NCBI RefSeq assembly: GCF_019320115.1
Contig: NC_089597.1
Span: 122,847,485 to 122,911,484 of the forward strand
Direction of reading: 5' to 3'
DNA: 64,000 nt
Source of the DNA: Miscanthus floridulus
Taxonomy: Eukaryota; Streptophyta; Magnoliopsida; Poales; Poaceae
Under the pieces are notes generated by a model. That model was not told the DNA's origin. It saw only the letters and a program-made list of their open reading frames with translations, and did no database searches. Shown here one piece after another: positions 46,087 to 55,810 of the stretch (its first letter is position 1; the number at the start of each line of letters is the position of its first letter). A program made the translations under genes and the position numbers.

Positions 46087-46396
46087 GACTGCCCACAGCG
46101 TTGGGTTTCACCGGGTGCTGAATTAGGAGAGAGAAGGACGAGGCACCGGCTCATGCCATTGTAGAGTGTGATGCCAAGTTAAAAAAATCAAGCACCGTGG
46201 CATGTAGGTTCACCGGTGCTTACTGAATAAAGAAATAATTTCACAGCCAGCCACTAGAGCATATAGAAACAGTGACGTTCTGCCCCACATTCGTATGGGC
46301 ATCGATGCTGACGCTGTAGGCTTTTAAGTGTTCCCAGCATCGATGAAGGTGGCATAGGAATCTTTTATTTGAGCATCGATCACGCTGTGGGCAGTC
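46087..46396. mobile_element. Tourist-like (PIF/Harbinger) MITE, 310 bp
   Basis: Perfect 15-bp inverted ends GACTGCCCACAGCGT with target duplication TTA on both sides (46084-46086, 46397-46399). Copy B has an empty site at about 50118-50128 (GTGCCC, T run, TAGATGG). Confidence 0.9.
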
Positions 46397-46856
46397 TTAT
46401 GGAAAAAAAAAGTTGGTCCGACCTCCCTTAGTTATACTGTGAGTCCTATTTACCTTTTTTTAATTAGAAAATTGATTTTTAGATTCCTCACTCTAAACTC
46501 CCTTAGAAGTTTTGGCTCGCGTGGCTCTACGTCATCCATCCTACGTGGCGTCATGCTAGCAAGATAAATCAGACTTTCATGAATTCAATTAGACTTTGTA
46601 GAAAAGTTGTAGAATGCTTTTTTCATGAAATTATCCAAACAATTTTCTAGAATAAATTTGCATTAACAAATACTAAAAATTATTGAGTCATCAGGCGCTT
46701 TGGAGCGTATTTGGAGCAAACATGACAAGCAATTTGGCTTGGACATGTTGCAGGACAAAAAGTGCATTTTTCCAGTATTGATCACATCTCATTTACATAC
46801 AGAGATGTAATTGGCATTGCTACCTAATAATGGTCATCAAAGAACTAGGTCGGGCC

Positions 46857-47771
46857 CTAAATCATCTGAAGAGAGTAAAGCAACGAACGACGAACGCCTG
46901 AGGAGGTCCTACATGCTGCTGGGCCTCTCCCTCGTATGACGGGATGCATCTTCCGTTGCTTTTGCTCAAACATCTTTGCTGCCTCCTTGTCGTTGATCTT
47001 CTGAATGGTGTGTTTACGCTTGATCTTCTTGGCCTCTTCGTAACCCTCACACAACTTGCGTTTTGTAGCCTCCATCTTCTTGCTCTCGTCGACTGTGGGC
47101 TTCTTGGTCTCACTCATGTTCGGTGTCGACACGGTAGCTGTGGTCGGCAGCATCTTCGCTGGTGGAACGTACACCTTCTTCTTCTGTGCCTCGGCGGCGG
47201 GGACGGTAGGAAACATCTTCTTCGCCGGCGGTATGTGTAGCTTTATCTCGGCGGCGGGAAGCATCTTAGCAGGCTGTATGTGCAACTTCTCCTTGTGTCC
47301 TCGCGCGTTGCCATCGGCGATCACTGCAGAGATGCCCTGGTGTGGGATCAGATCATCAGCAGAGAGCTTGTCGAACTGCTCCTCCTTGACTGCTGTAGTT
47401 GTGGCGACGTTGGCCGCCCTCCACCCGCGCACGACGTCGCCCGCGAGCCTGCGGATCCGGGCCGAGCCGTGGTTCCCGAGGGCGTCGATGGTCCTTGCGA
47501 GGTCGGTGGACGCCAGCAAGCCGTGCGGGACGGGCGCCACCCGCAGAGTCTCGAGCGCTTCCACCATGGCGTCGTCCAGCGCGCCGCAGAGCTGCTCGGC
47601 CACGCCGTCGTCCGTGGCGCCGCGGAGCAGCTGGAGGATCCGGACCCTCACGTCCCGGAACGCGCCGCGCGAGTGGCCGCCTGCCTTCTCGATCGCGTCG
47701 TCGATAGCGCCGAAAGCGCCGTAGAACGGCCTCCACCTTCTCAGGGGGCTTCCGCTTTGCTCGTTGGCCAT
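46857..47771 (-). CDS. MED26/TFIIS-N-domain (LW domain) protein, copy A
   Basis: 304 residues from M at 47771 (MANEQSGSPLRRW), in one exon. Residues about 70-120 form a TFIIS N-terminal/LW domain: ALETLRVAPVPHGLLAST, DLARTIDALGNHGSARIRRL, then AGDVVRGWRAA. This fold is found in Mediator subunit 26, elongin A and TFIIS, which bind transcription elongation factors in the nucleus. A low-complexity middle repeats a PPAKM-like motif three times (HIQPAKML, HIPPAKKM, YVPPAKML). The C-terminus is a basic, helical tail (KKMEATKRKL, EEAKKIKRKHTIQKI). Compared with copy B it has about 20 extra residues after the domain (EEQFDKLSADDLIPHQGIS). A TATA box lies 130-140 bp upstream. An in-frame ATG at 47951 exists, but copy B supports the shorter start. 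Confidence 0.78.
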   Translation of the reverse strand: MANEQSGSPLRRWRPFYGAFGAIDDAIEKAGGHSRGAFRDVRVRILQLLRGATDDGVAEQLCGALDDAMVEALETLRVAPVPHGLLASTDLARTIDALGNHGSARIRRLAGDVVRGWRAANVATTTAVKEEQFDKLSADDLIPHQGISAVIADGNARGHKEKLHIQPAKMLPAAEIKLHIPPAKKMFPTVPAAEAQKKKVYVPPAKMLPTTATVSTPNMSETKKPTVDESKKMEATKRKLCEGYEEAKKIKRKHTIQKINDKEAAKMFEQKQRKMHPVIRGRGPAACRTSSGVRRSLLYSLQMI

Positions 47772-47850
47772 GGTGGCGGCGGATGCGGGCAAGCCGGCGG
47801 GTAGGGTCGGTGGGCGGATGCGGGCAAGCCGGCGGGTAGGGTCGGTGGAT
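47772..47850. repeat. 35-bp tandem duplication in the 5' leader of copy A
   Basis: GCGGATGCGGGCAAGCCGGC followed by GGGTAGGGTCGGTGG occurs twice (about 47777-47811 and 47814-47848) before the start codon; copy B has one unit. It is the main difference between the two leaders. Confidence 0.8.
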
Positions 47851-47902
47851 GCGAGCAGTGGACGAGCAGATGCGGATGGAATTGAGAAATTGGTGCGTCT
47901 TG

Positions 47903-47910
47903 CTATATAG
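47903..47910 (-). promoter_or_regulatory. TATA box of MED26-like copy A
   Basis: CTATATAG, conserved in position and flanks (TTGCTATATAGAACGCGCC) at 51906-51913 before copy B. Confidence 0.6.
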
Positions 47911-48059
47911 AACGCGCCGATCGAATCCGACTCAAGTTCCTCTGCATTCAAGCGTGAGCATGACGCGTTTCCGCGAGCACATCGAATTGGAGCAATCCGA
48001 CACCGACTCGAGCTCGGCGACTCTGCGAGCGCTGCAGGAAACTTGTAGAAATTGTTTTA

Positions 48060-48520
48060 CCACCATGGGAACCACTGGGACGCTGCGGTTGCCATGTGCG
48101 CCGCCGCTAGCCATGGCCGCCGTCACGCGCTTGCTCGAGGGCAGCTCGGCTCGGGTATATTCCTGCTTTACTGACGCAAGCGCCCCCACTAAGGTAACCT
48201 CCTGCTGCTCTCCAGACCTTTTTCCCTTCCCACAGAGCCACTGTTCGCCGGAAAACCTTGCGCCTACTGCCGCCGCCGCACAAGGCCGGCCGACCACGTG
48301 CCGCCTCCAGACGACCTCCTGGAACCCGCAGGTGCGCGAGAGACAAGGGAGGTTCGCTGTCCCACTCCCTGCCGCCGGTGAGGCCATTCCCGGGCAAATT
48401 GATGGACGCCCTGTGGGCCGTGCTCTGCTTCTGTCTGTGACCAGACGTGAAGAGGAAGGTGGAGTTGGGAGAGGAATACAAGGAAGAACCTGGGACAGGG
48501 CTTGCAGTGCTTTGAATATA
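48060..48520 (+). other. Conserved divergent flank of MED26-like copy A
   Basis: A GC-rich stretch conserved at 52060-52640 in copy B. An open frame from ATG 48112 (MAAVTRLLEGSSARVYSCFT) runs to a possible donor (AAG/GTAACC, about 48193), and similar frames exist in copy B up to the inserted MITE. It could be the first exon of a divergent gene or promoter sequence; no family was recognised. Confidence 0.3.
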
Positions 48521-48752
48521 CTCGCTCCGTCCTAAATTATTTGCCGCTTTGATTTAAGTCTGACTTAATTTATAAAAAATACGTATAATATTTATATCTC
48601 TAAATAAATTTATTAAAAAACTATATTTAAAGATCTTTTAATTGATACTAATTATGTAATATAAATATTAATATTTTTAATTTTTTAATATATATTTTGT
48701 TAAACTTATTTTTCGGAAAACGAAAACTACAGATATTTTAAGAAGAAGAGAG
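48521..48752. mobile_element. Stowaway-like MITE
   Basis: Ends CTCGCTCCGTCCTAAATTAT and the reverse of AAGAAGAAGAGAG match the CTCCCTCCGTC Stowaway type, with flanking TA on both sides (48519-48520, 48753-48754). The interior is very AT-rich. It is absent from copy B, where GAAAATAGTTTGGCGTCAC (about 52658-52676) is continuous. Confidence 0.78.
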
Positions 48753-49537
48753 TATAGTTTTGCCGTCCCAATGCAAAAGTGTCTTAGATTAAAAAAATGC
48801 AAAAGTGTCTTTTAGTTTTCCATTTTCTGAAAATGACCACATCGGCTGAAAAAATTATAAAACACGTAAGAAATCGTAGGGAAAAAATCCAAAATATCAA
48901 TGTAAATTTGGTTAAACTTATATTGTTCATATCTACAAAGTAGAAGTGTAAAACCACCCGGTGCCCATCGTTCGTTTGTCCATCCACCCGCCCGCGCCAT
49001 CTCGCTGAGTGTCCAATGCAAGGTTCTGGCTCAGAAAGATGGAGATACAGTGCCTCCTGCAAGATTTCTCCATGCTGACTATCTTTTTTTCCAACGAACA
49101 CGAAGGGGATTGACATGCCTTCTTGTTCTTGACAAGTTCGTTGGGTTGCCCGATCAAGCTGTCTTCCGTGATCGGTCAATATTAGGGGTGTGTTGATTTT
49201 GTGAGAACAGAACGCCCGGCCATGTCTTTTCTGGAACGAAAAAGGTGGGGAGTAGCTAGCGCCAGGAAGTGTTGATTTTGTGAGAACAGAACGCCCGGTC
49301 ATGTCTTTTCTGGAACGAAAAAGGTGGGGAGTGGCTAGCGTCCGAAAGTCCCGACGCTAGCCCCCGTCCACGTGCCCGCATTGCTGCCCCCCATCCCGCG
49401 CGTGCCTGCCCATGTCTCGCCGGCTACGCCCGCCCGCAAGACGTGGGGCCCGCCCATACCCGTGGAGACCACTCCCACCTACGCTTGACACCGAGGCGAG
49501 ACAGTAGAAAACGAGGATAGAGATGAATCGATCTACT

Positions 49538-49830
49538 TTTGAAACATTTAGATGCAACAATTATAACATACGTCTAAAAACATACAGAACATTTAAAAAA
49601 TGTGTCTAAAACACTTGGAAAAACACTCAAAACCATTGTAAACATATGCCACATCCAAACACTCATGTGAAACCATATACAAACATCCAGATAAACAAAT
49701 TTGCAACCTACGTCGGAAGAAAACAAATGAAACATTGAAAATAGGAGCTTACAACATACATATACAACCATTGTAATATATGTAATATTCTGATCTACTT
49801 TTACAACGTCCGTATGAAATACTTGCAATA
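49538..49830. repeat. AAACA-rich tandem repeats, block 3
   Basis: A diverged member of the family at 6281 and 9328: GATCTACTTTTGAAACATTT, then AACA/AAACA words about every 10-14 bases. It is preceded by a GC-rich block (49350-49480) that begins with the inverted pair CTAGCGTCCG/CCGACGCTAG (49333-49363). Confidence 0.6.
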
Positions 49831-50268
49831 TGGCTACGAAGCTAAAGGAGTGTACAGATCAGCTTGCTGTTGCAGCTGCGGCCGCTATTTATCAACTGCT
49901 AGCATGCGCTGCAGCTGCTTCAACCAAGTGGAGAGGGAACACATCTTGGTTCGAGGGAGAGGGATTAACAGGCCGGCCCACTAACAATTCACTTGGAGGC
50001 CCGTGACATCATCTTCAGCCCCAATCCTAATTCGGCCCACAGATGGTTTTGTCCACACTCAAAGCTGGCCCAGTTACCAAATTGAGCCTTGATTTTCGGC
50101 ATGAACAGTTTGTGCCCTTTTTAGATGGAAAAAAGTTCATCTGAGCTTCTCAACTATTGCGTGAGATCGATGTACTTGGTAGCAACAATGTCTCCTTCAA
50201 GCGACATCGCAACAATAACGTGTGTAGACTCAGGGACGTAGCAAATTACGTTGGCTGCTGTTTGTGTT

Positions 50269-50611
50269 GGGAGTGTTTGATGCAGGGACTAAAGTTCAAG
50301 AAGTGTCACATCGGATGTCACATGAGGTGTTGTATGGGATGTTCGAATATTAATAAAAAACAAATTATAGAAGTCCTCAGTAATTCACGAGACGAATTTA
50401 TTAAGCCTGATTAATCCATCATTAGCACATGTTTACTGTAGCACAACATTGTCAAATTATGGACTAATTAGGCTTAATAAATTCGTTTCGTAAATTAGTA
50501 TCAATCTGTGTATTTAGTTTCGTAAATAGTCTATATTTAATACTCCATGCATGTGTCCAAACATCCGATGAGACAACGACTAAAGTTTAGAAGGTGGAAC
50601 CAAACACCCCC
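50269..50611. mobile_element. MITE with GTGTTTG ends, about 340 bp
   Basis: Left end GGGAGTGTTTGATGCAGGGA and right end GGAACCAAACACCCC are imperfect inverted repeats. The inside has the common CGAATTTATTAAGCCTGATTA / TAATTAGGCTTAATAAATTC inverted pair. The target duplication is not certain. Confidence 0.65.
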
Positions 50612-50957
50612 ATTTCAGTTATATTTGACAAACACGGAATCTGCTTATTGTAATTAATAATTGATATAATATGAGTAGTTTTGTTTTATCAAATTCTGTA
50701 TCCAAACCTTTTTAAGCGTGTCAATTGTTTTGTGTTGTGTCTGCCTAGAATCATGTGACACTGCTTATGCATAGAGTCATCAGACACATATATTGGAGCA
50801 CATTTGGAGCAAACATGACAAACAATTTGGCTAGAACATGCTGCAAGACAAAAATTGTTCTTTTTCAGTACCCATGATTACAACTCATTATACATACAGA
50901 GATATAACTGACATTAATAATACCCTAATAATAGTCATCAAAGAACTAGACCGGACC

Positions 50958-51809
50958 CTAAATCATGTGAAGAGACGGAAGCAACGAACGCCTGACGCCT
51001 GTGAAGGTCCTACATGGTGCTGGGCCTCTCCCTCGTATGATGGGATGCATCTTTCGTTGCTTTTGCTCAAACATCTTTGCTGCCTCCTTGTCGTTGATCT
51101 TCTGAATGGTGTGTTGACGCTTGATTTTCTTGGCTTCTTCGTAACCCTCACGCAACTTGCGTTTTGTAGCCTCCATCTTCTTGCTCTCGTCGACGGCTGG
51201 CTTCTTGGTCTCACTCGTGTTCGGTATCGACGCAGTAGCTGTGGTCGGCAGCATCTTCGCTGGTGGAGCGTATACCTTCTTGTGTGCCTCAGCAACGGGG
51301 ACGGTAGGAAGCATCTTCGCCGGCGGGATGTGCAGCTTCTTGTGTACCTCGGCGGCGGAAAGCATCTTATCAGGCTGTATGTGCAACTTCTTGTGTCCAC
51401 GCGCATTGCCATCAGCGATCACCTTAACTGCTGTAGTTGTGGAGACGTTGGCGGCCCTCCACCCGCGCACGACGTCGCCCGCGAGCCTGCGGATCCGGGC
51501 CGAGCCGTGGTTCCCGAGGGCGTCGACGGCCCTTGCGAGGTCGGTGGACGCCAGCACGCCGTGCGGGACGGGCGCCACCCGCAGAGTCTCGAGCGCTTCC
51601 ACCATGGAGTCGTCCAGCGCGCCGCAGAGCTGCTCGGCCACGCCGTCGTCCGTGGCGCCGCGGAGTAGCTGGAGGATCCGGACCCTCACGTCCCGGAACG
51701 CGCCGCGCGAGTGGCCGCCTGCCTTCTCGATCGCGTCGTCGATAGCGCCGAAAGCGCCGTAGAACGGCCTCCACCTTCTCAGGGGGCTTCCGCTTTGCTC
51801 GTTGGCCAT
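50958..51809 (-). CDS. MED26/TFIIS-N-domain (LW domain) protein, copy B
   Basis: 283 residues from M at 51809, one exon, very similar to copy A. The LW domain is intact (DLARAVDALGNHGSARIRRL). The segment between the domain and the PPAKM-like repeats is shorter than in copy A by about 20 residues in frame. The repeats are kept (HIQPDKML, HIPPAKML, YAPPAKML), and so is the basic C-terminal tail (EEAKKIKRQHTIQKI). No stop or frameshift was found, so both copies may be active. The predicted role is nuclear, in transcription elongation or Mediator. A conserved TATA box lies about 100 bp upstream. Confidence 0.78.
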   Translation of the reverse strand: MANEQSGSPLRRWRPFYGAFGAIDDAIEKAGGHSRGAFRDVRVRILQLLRGATDDGVAEQLCGALDDSMVEALETLRVAPVPHGVLASTDLARAVDALGNHGSARIRRLAGDVVRGWRAANVSTTTAVKVIADGNARGHKKLHIQPDKMLSAAEVHKKLHIPPAKMLPTVPVAEAHKKVYAPPAKMLPTTATASIPNTSETKKPAVDESKKMEATKRKLREGYEEAKKIKRQHTIQKINDKEAAKMFEQKQRKMHPIIRGRGPAPCRTFTGVRRSLLPSLHMI

Positions 51810-51905
51810 GGTGGCGGCGGATGCGGGCAAGCCGGCGGGTAGGGTCGGTGGATGAGAGCAGTGGACGAGCAGATGCGGATGGAATTGGGAAATTGGTGCG
51901 TCTTG

Positions 51906-51913
51906 CTATATAG
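51906..51913 (-). promoter_or_regulatory. TATA box of MED26-like copy B
   Basis: CTATATAG in the same flanks as copy A; about 35 bp closer to the start codon because copy A has an extra leader repeat. Confidence 0.6.
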
Positions 51914-52203
51914 AACGCGCCGGTCGAATCCGACTCAAGTTCCTCTGCATTCAAGCGTGAGCGTGACGCGTTTCCGCGAGCACATCGAATTGGAGCAATC
52001 CGACACCGACTCGAGCTCGGCGACTCTGCGCGCGCTGCAGGCAACTTGTAGAAATTGTTTTACCACCATGGGAACCGCTGGGAGTCTGGGACGCTGCGGT
52101 TGCCATGTGCGCCGCCGCTAGCCATGGCCGCCGTCACGCGCTTGCTCGAGGGCAGCTCGGCTCGGGTATATTCCTGCTTTACTGACGCAAGCGCCCCCAC
52201 TAA

Positions 52204-52400
52204 AGCCTCTTTGCCACGGCTCTTCCAAAACGGCTTCACCGGTGAAGCCAAAGCCGATGAAGCCAGAAAAACTGGTTTTTCTCGGCTTCTAGTTCATTTT
52301 AATTCCGGCTTATAAAACGGCTTCACGCTACAGTAACTCGATTTGCGCAAAATAGATGAAGCCGAAGTCGGAGCCGGCATAAGCCGTGCCAAAGAGGCCC
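52204..52400. mobile_element. Harbinger-type MITE, 197 bp
   Basis: Inverted ends AGCCTCTTTGCCACGGCT and GGGCCTCTTTGGCACGGCTT (reverse of the right end), with TAA on both sides (52201-52203, 52401-52403). Copy A has a single TAA at the same place (CCACTAAGGTAACC, about 48187-48200), which is the empty site. Confidence 0.88.
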
Positions 52401-53056
52401 TAAGATAACCTCCTGCTGCTCTCCAACCCTTTTCCCATTCCCACATAGCCACAGTTCGCCAGAAAACCCTGCGCGCCGCCGTGAAGGCCTACTGCTCCGT
52501 CGCCGCGCTGTGCGCTGCTGCCGCATATGGCCGGCCGGCCACGTGCCGCCTCCGGAAAACCTCCTGGAATCCCTGGGTGCACGAGATTCTAGGGAGTCTC
52601 GCTGTCCCACTACCTACCGACGGTGAGGCTATGTCTGGCCAAATCGAAAATAGTTTGAAAATAGTTTGGCGTCACAATGCAAAAGTGCCTTTTAGTTTCT
52701 TTTTCTAAAAATTACCATATCAGCTGAAAAAGTTATAAAATACATAATAAATTGTAGAAAAATCCAAATATAGCAATGTAAATTTTTCTAAACTTTTATT
52801 GTTCAGATCTACAAAGTAGAAGTGTAAAATCACTCATTTGATACTTTATATTTTACATATAATTAGATGTACGCATTCCTTAGTGTATTTTTAAGACATT
52901 CTTGTCTTCTATAACGTAAGTGCTAGTGCTTGGACGTCCGGATGTCTGTGACTCCTCTCTGTTTCCTGCTCTTTGTTCCGTGCAGCGCCTCGGCCGCTTT
53001 GATTCGATGCTCTCGGACGACTCACCCCGCCAATGCCGTCCGTCCACACGCGGTGC

Positions 53057-54846
53057 TGAAAGTGTATTTGCCCCCTATGTGGATTTTGGTGTATTGATGA
53101 CATCCAAATTATGGATTAATGTGATCTTAATGAGATATGGCGCAGCTATTAGTCCCATGAAAGATTCAAAGAGTTGATAAAGATGAAATGATATCCCTCA
53201 ATTCTTAAAGTTGTAAAGGCAAACGAACTCAAAGCGCTCTCCAAAGTTTTATTTTTGTTTTTGGGTTTAGGATCCGTCGTACTATAAAGAGGGATGCAAA
53301 CTTAGTTGGTCTGAGGAAGATAGAGTGCTCAAGCATTAAAATAAAATCAAAAGAGAGACACTCTAGAATCAAAAGAGAGACACTCTAGCACTCCACGAGC
53401 ACGTAGAATTTTTTCGGTGACTGTTGGTGTCAGAAGTCCCGACATAAGCCAGAACTCCCGACCGTCGGAAATCGCGACTTATGCCGGAAGTCCTGACACC
53501 CAGTCACTTAGCCTGCCCGATGACCGTGGTCGTCGAAAGTCACGACGTAAGCCGGAACTCCCGACCGTCGGAAGTCACGACTCATGCCGGAAGTCCTGAC
53601 GCCCAGTTACTTAGCTTGCGCGGTGACCGTGGCCGTCGGAAGTCCCGACCCAAGTCGGGAGTCCCGACACCTGGGTTTTTGCTGACCAGCTATCTGCGCC
53701 CGTCGAAAGTCCCGACGTATGTCGGAACTCCCAATAGTCGGAAGTCCCGACCCATGTCGGGACTCCTGAGACCTAGGGTTTCGCTGGTCGGCTGTTTGCA
53801 CACGTTGGAAGTCCCGACGTACGTTGGGAGTCCTGACTGTCAGAAGTCCCGACGTTTGTCGGGAGTTCCGACATTGACTTGCTCGTGCGGACTTCTGACC
53901 CTACATGAATAGTGTTTTCTATTAAGGTCGGAAGTCCCGAGATCTACGTCGGAACTTCCGACGTAGATCTGAACGGTTAGATTTCTACTATGAGTATAAA
54001 TAGCCATCTCTTCACTTCTAACAGTTACGGACTCATTCACAGCTCACCAACCTTCGTCAACAACAGCTCCCAAGCAACAAAGGCACCCCTCTCATCCCCT
54101 CTTTGCTCCAATCTTTAATTCCCCTAGGGTTTTGAGTGAAAGGAGAGTGGATTAAGTGAGAGAATCACTTTGGCAAGCTTGAGCACTTGATTTCTTCGTC
54201 AAGCCGATTGAATTTGCGTCTATTACTCTTGGGGCATTGCCCCTAGCCAGCTAGGCATTGCCCAAGAGCTTCCATCTTGTGAAAGAGCCTTGAGAAGTTT
54301 GTATTACCCTTGATTTCTTAGTGAAAAGCTCAAGTGACCTTTGTGGTTGCTTTGAGAGAGGCAAGGAGGTGAAAGAGACTCCGACATTTGTAGCCACCTC
54401 AACAACGAGGACGTAGGAGCTCCTTTGTAGGGTTGCCGAACCTTGAGATAAATCATTGTGTTCCGTGTGCTTGTTGTTGTGTTTGCTCAAGATTACTTGT
54501 ATTTGTTTGTCTCTCTGTCTCTCTCAAACTTCATTTTAGGGTTTGGACTCGATCTACGGTTTGGAGGCATTTCAGCGTCAAGGGAGTGAGCCAACGTCTT
54601 CACCAAACCACTAGAAAGTGGGGTTGTAAGATTATTTATCCGTAAAGTTAAATTTGGCACTGTTTTTGTAGTTCATGTAGGCGTCGGGACTTTTGACGTT
54701 TGTGCCAGAACTTCTGATGATGTCGGGAGTTTCGACCCAAACTGTCGAGACTTTTGACATGGACTGACAAATTTAAACTTAGCATTTGCAGTTAATTTGT
54801 AGATATGCCTATTCACCCCCCCTCTAGACATTGTTAGATCCTTTCA
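53057..54846 (+). mobile_element. Sirevirus-like solo LTR, second family
   Basis: Begins TGAAAGTGTATTTGCCCCC and ends AGATCCTTTCA, the same TGAAAG/CTTTCA termini and CACCCCCCCTCTAG-like end as the other Sirevirus LTRs here. Flanks GGTGC and GGGGC look like a 5-bp target duplication with one change. Plus orientation is given by TATAAATAG at 53995-54003. Upstream of it, 53425-53935 holds many diverged copies of GGAAGTCCCGAC / GTCGGGAGTCCTGAC. No internal region is present. Confidence 0.8.
53940..53970. promoter_or_regulatory. Perfect palindrome before the LTR TATA box
   Basis: Two 15-base arms, AGATCTACGTCGGAA and its reverse complement, around a single C. The palindrome ends 24 bases before the TATAAATAG box. 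It contains two ACGT-type cores (TACGTC/GACGTA). Confidence 0.75.
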
Positions 54847-54851
54847 GGGGC

Positions 54852-55810
54852 CATATGTGCCCCTCCGTTTCCCCACTGAGCTCGAACTGCTTCGGCAAGA
54901 TAGAGGGAAGAGAAGGAAGGGAAGGGAGAGGAAAGGAGAGGAGAAGGCGAGGCGCATCACGCGAGGAAGGCATGAAGTAGGAGCCAAAGCCCTACGGCAG
55001 GCCGCTATCCGCTAGCCATTGGCGCCATTGCAACATCTACAACACTCGGTCTACTTTTGAAATATCTAGATGAAAATATTTGAAACATACGTCTGAAGAC
55101 AGATGAAACACTTGAAATATGCGTTTGAAACAGTTGCAAAAAAAACTAAAAATACTTGAAAAGTCATTACAAAACATATGCAACATAGAGATAAAAACAT
55201 TTGCAATATATGTGTGAAACATATGCAACATCCAAATAAACATACTTGCAACATACTTCTGAAAAAAGATGAAACATATGGAAAAGACGCTTGCAACGTA
55301 CGTGTATAGACATTGCAACATATGTAACATCCCGATCTACTTCTGCAACATCCATATGAAATACTTGCAACATACCTCTGAAACATTTGAAACATACACT
55401 TGCAACATGCGCTTTCAGCAAAACCTGATCGGCGGGTGGATGGAGCACTGCACAGCGGGGCAGTGCGGTCGTGGTAGAAGGACGATGACAACAGGCGGAT
55501 GGCTGCATGGCCCCCGGTGAGCAGCTGCACTGCCCCCGGCGAGCGGCGCCCACAGTGAAGGCGACAATGGCTGTGCGTGCATGGGGGAGCACGCACGCAG
55601 CGGTTTGGGCGCAGCGACGTGACCGCGGTGCATCATGCTGTAGCGGTGCGGGCATGGTGACACAGTTGCGGTGCAGCATCCAGGCGCGGTTGCAGTGGAT
55701 GGGTGTGGGGGTACGGCCCCGGATACCCACGACAGACTATATGGGTTGCACCCCCAGGGGTGGTCCAGCCCATAAGATGAAGCCTTGCGGAGCACGGCGC
55801 TGCTCAATGC
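54852..55810. repeat. AAACA-rich tandem repeats, block 4, with GC-rich flank
   Basis: 54895-54955 is purine-rich (GGAAGGGA...). 55026-55410 has about three diverged units with CTACTTTTGAAATATC, GAAACATACGTCTGAAGACA and GCAACATA words. 55420-55810 is GC-rich. No gene is seen; open frames here follow repeat composition. Confidence 0.6.

Larger units (their letters stand above)
45456..48965. repeat. Segmental tandem duplication, copy A
   Basis: Copy A shares three collinear blocks with copy B (49015-52840). First, GATGGAGATACAG..CCTCCTGCAAG onward (45480-45705 with 49035-49250). Second, the ACAATTCACTTGGAG block (45930-46080 with 49955-50110). Third, the whole MED26-like gene with both flanks (46690-48965 with 50780-52840). 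The copies differ mostly by transposon insertions. Confidence 0.88.
49015..52840. repeat. Segmental tandem duplication, copy B
   Basis: Partner of 45456-48965. Copy B carries an AAACA-rich repeat block (49538-49830), a ~340-bp MITE (50269) and a 197-bp MITE (52204) that copy A lacks, and lacks the two MITEs of copy A. It also has a local 71-bp tandem duplication (about 49187-49257 and 49269-49339, GTGTTGATTTTGTGAGAACA). Confidence 0.88.

Noticed and set aside
53425..53935. CRISPR-like array of GGAAGTCCCGAC words
   Set aside because: Units are diverged, palindromic and irregularly spaced, lie inside an LTR, and this is a plant nuclear genome.
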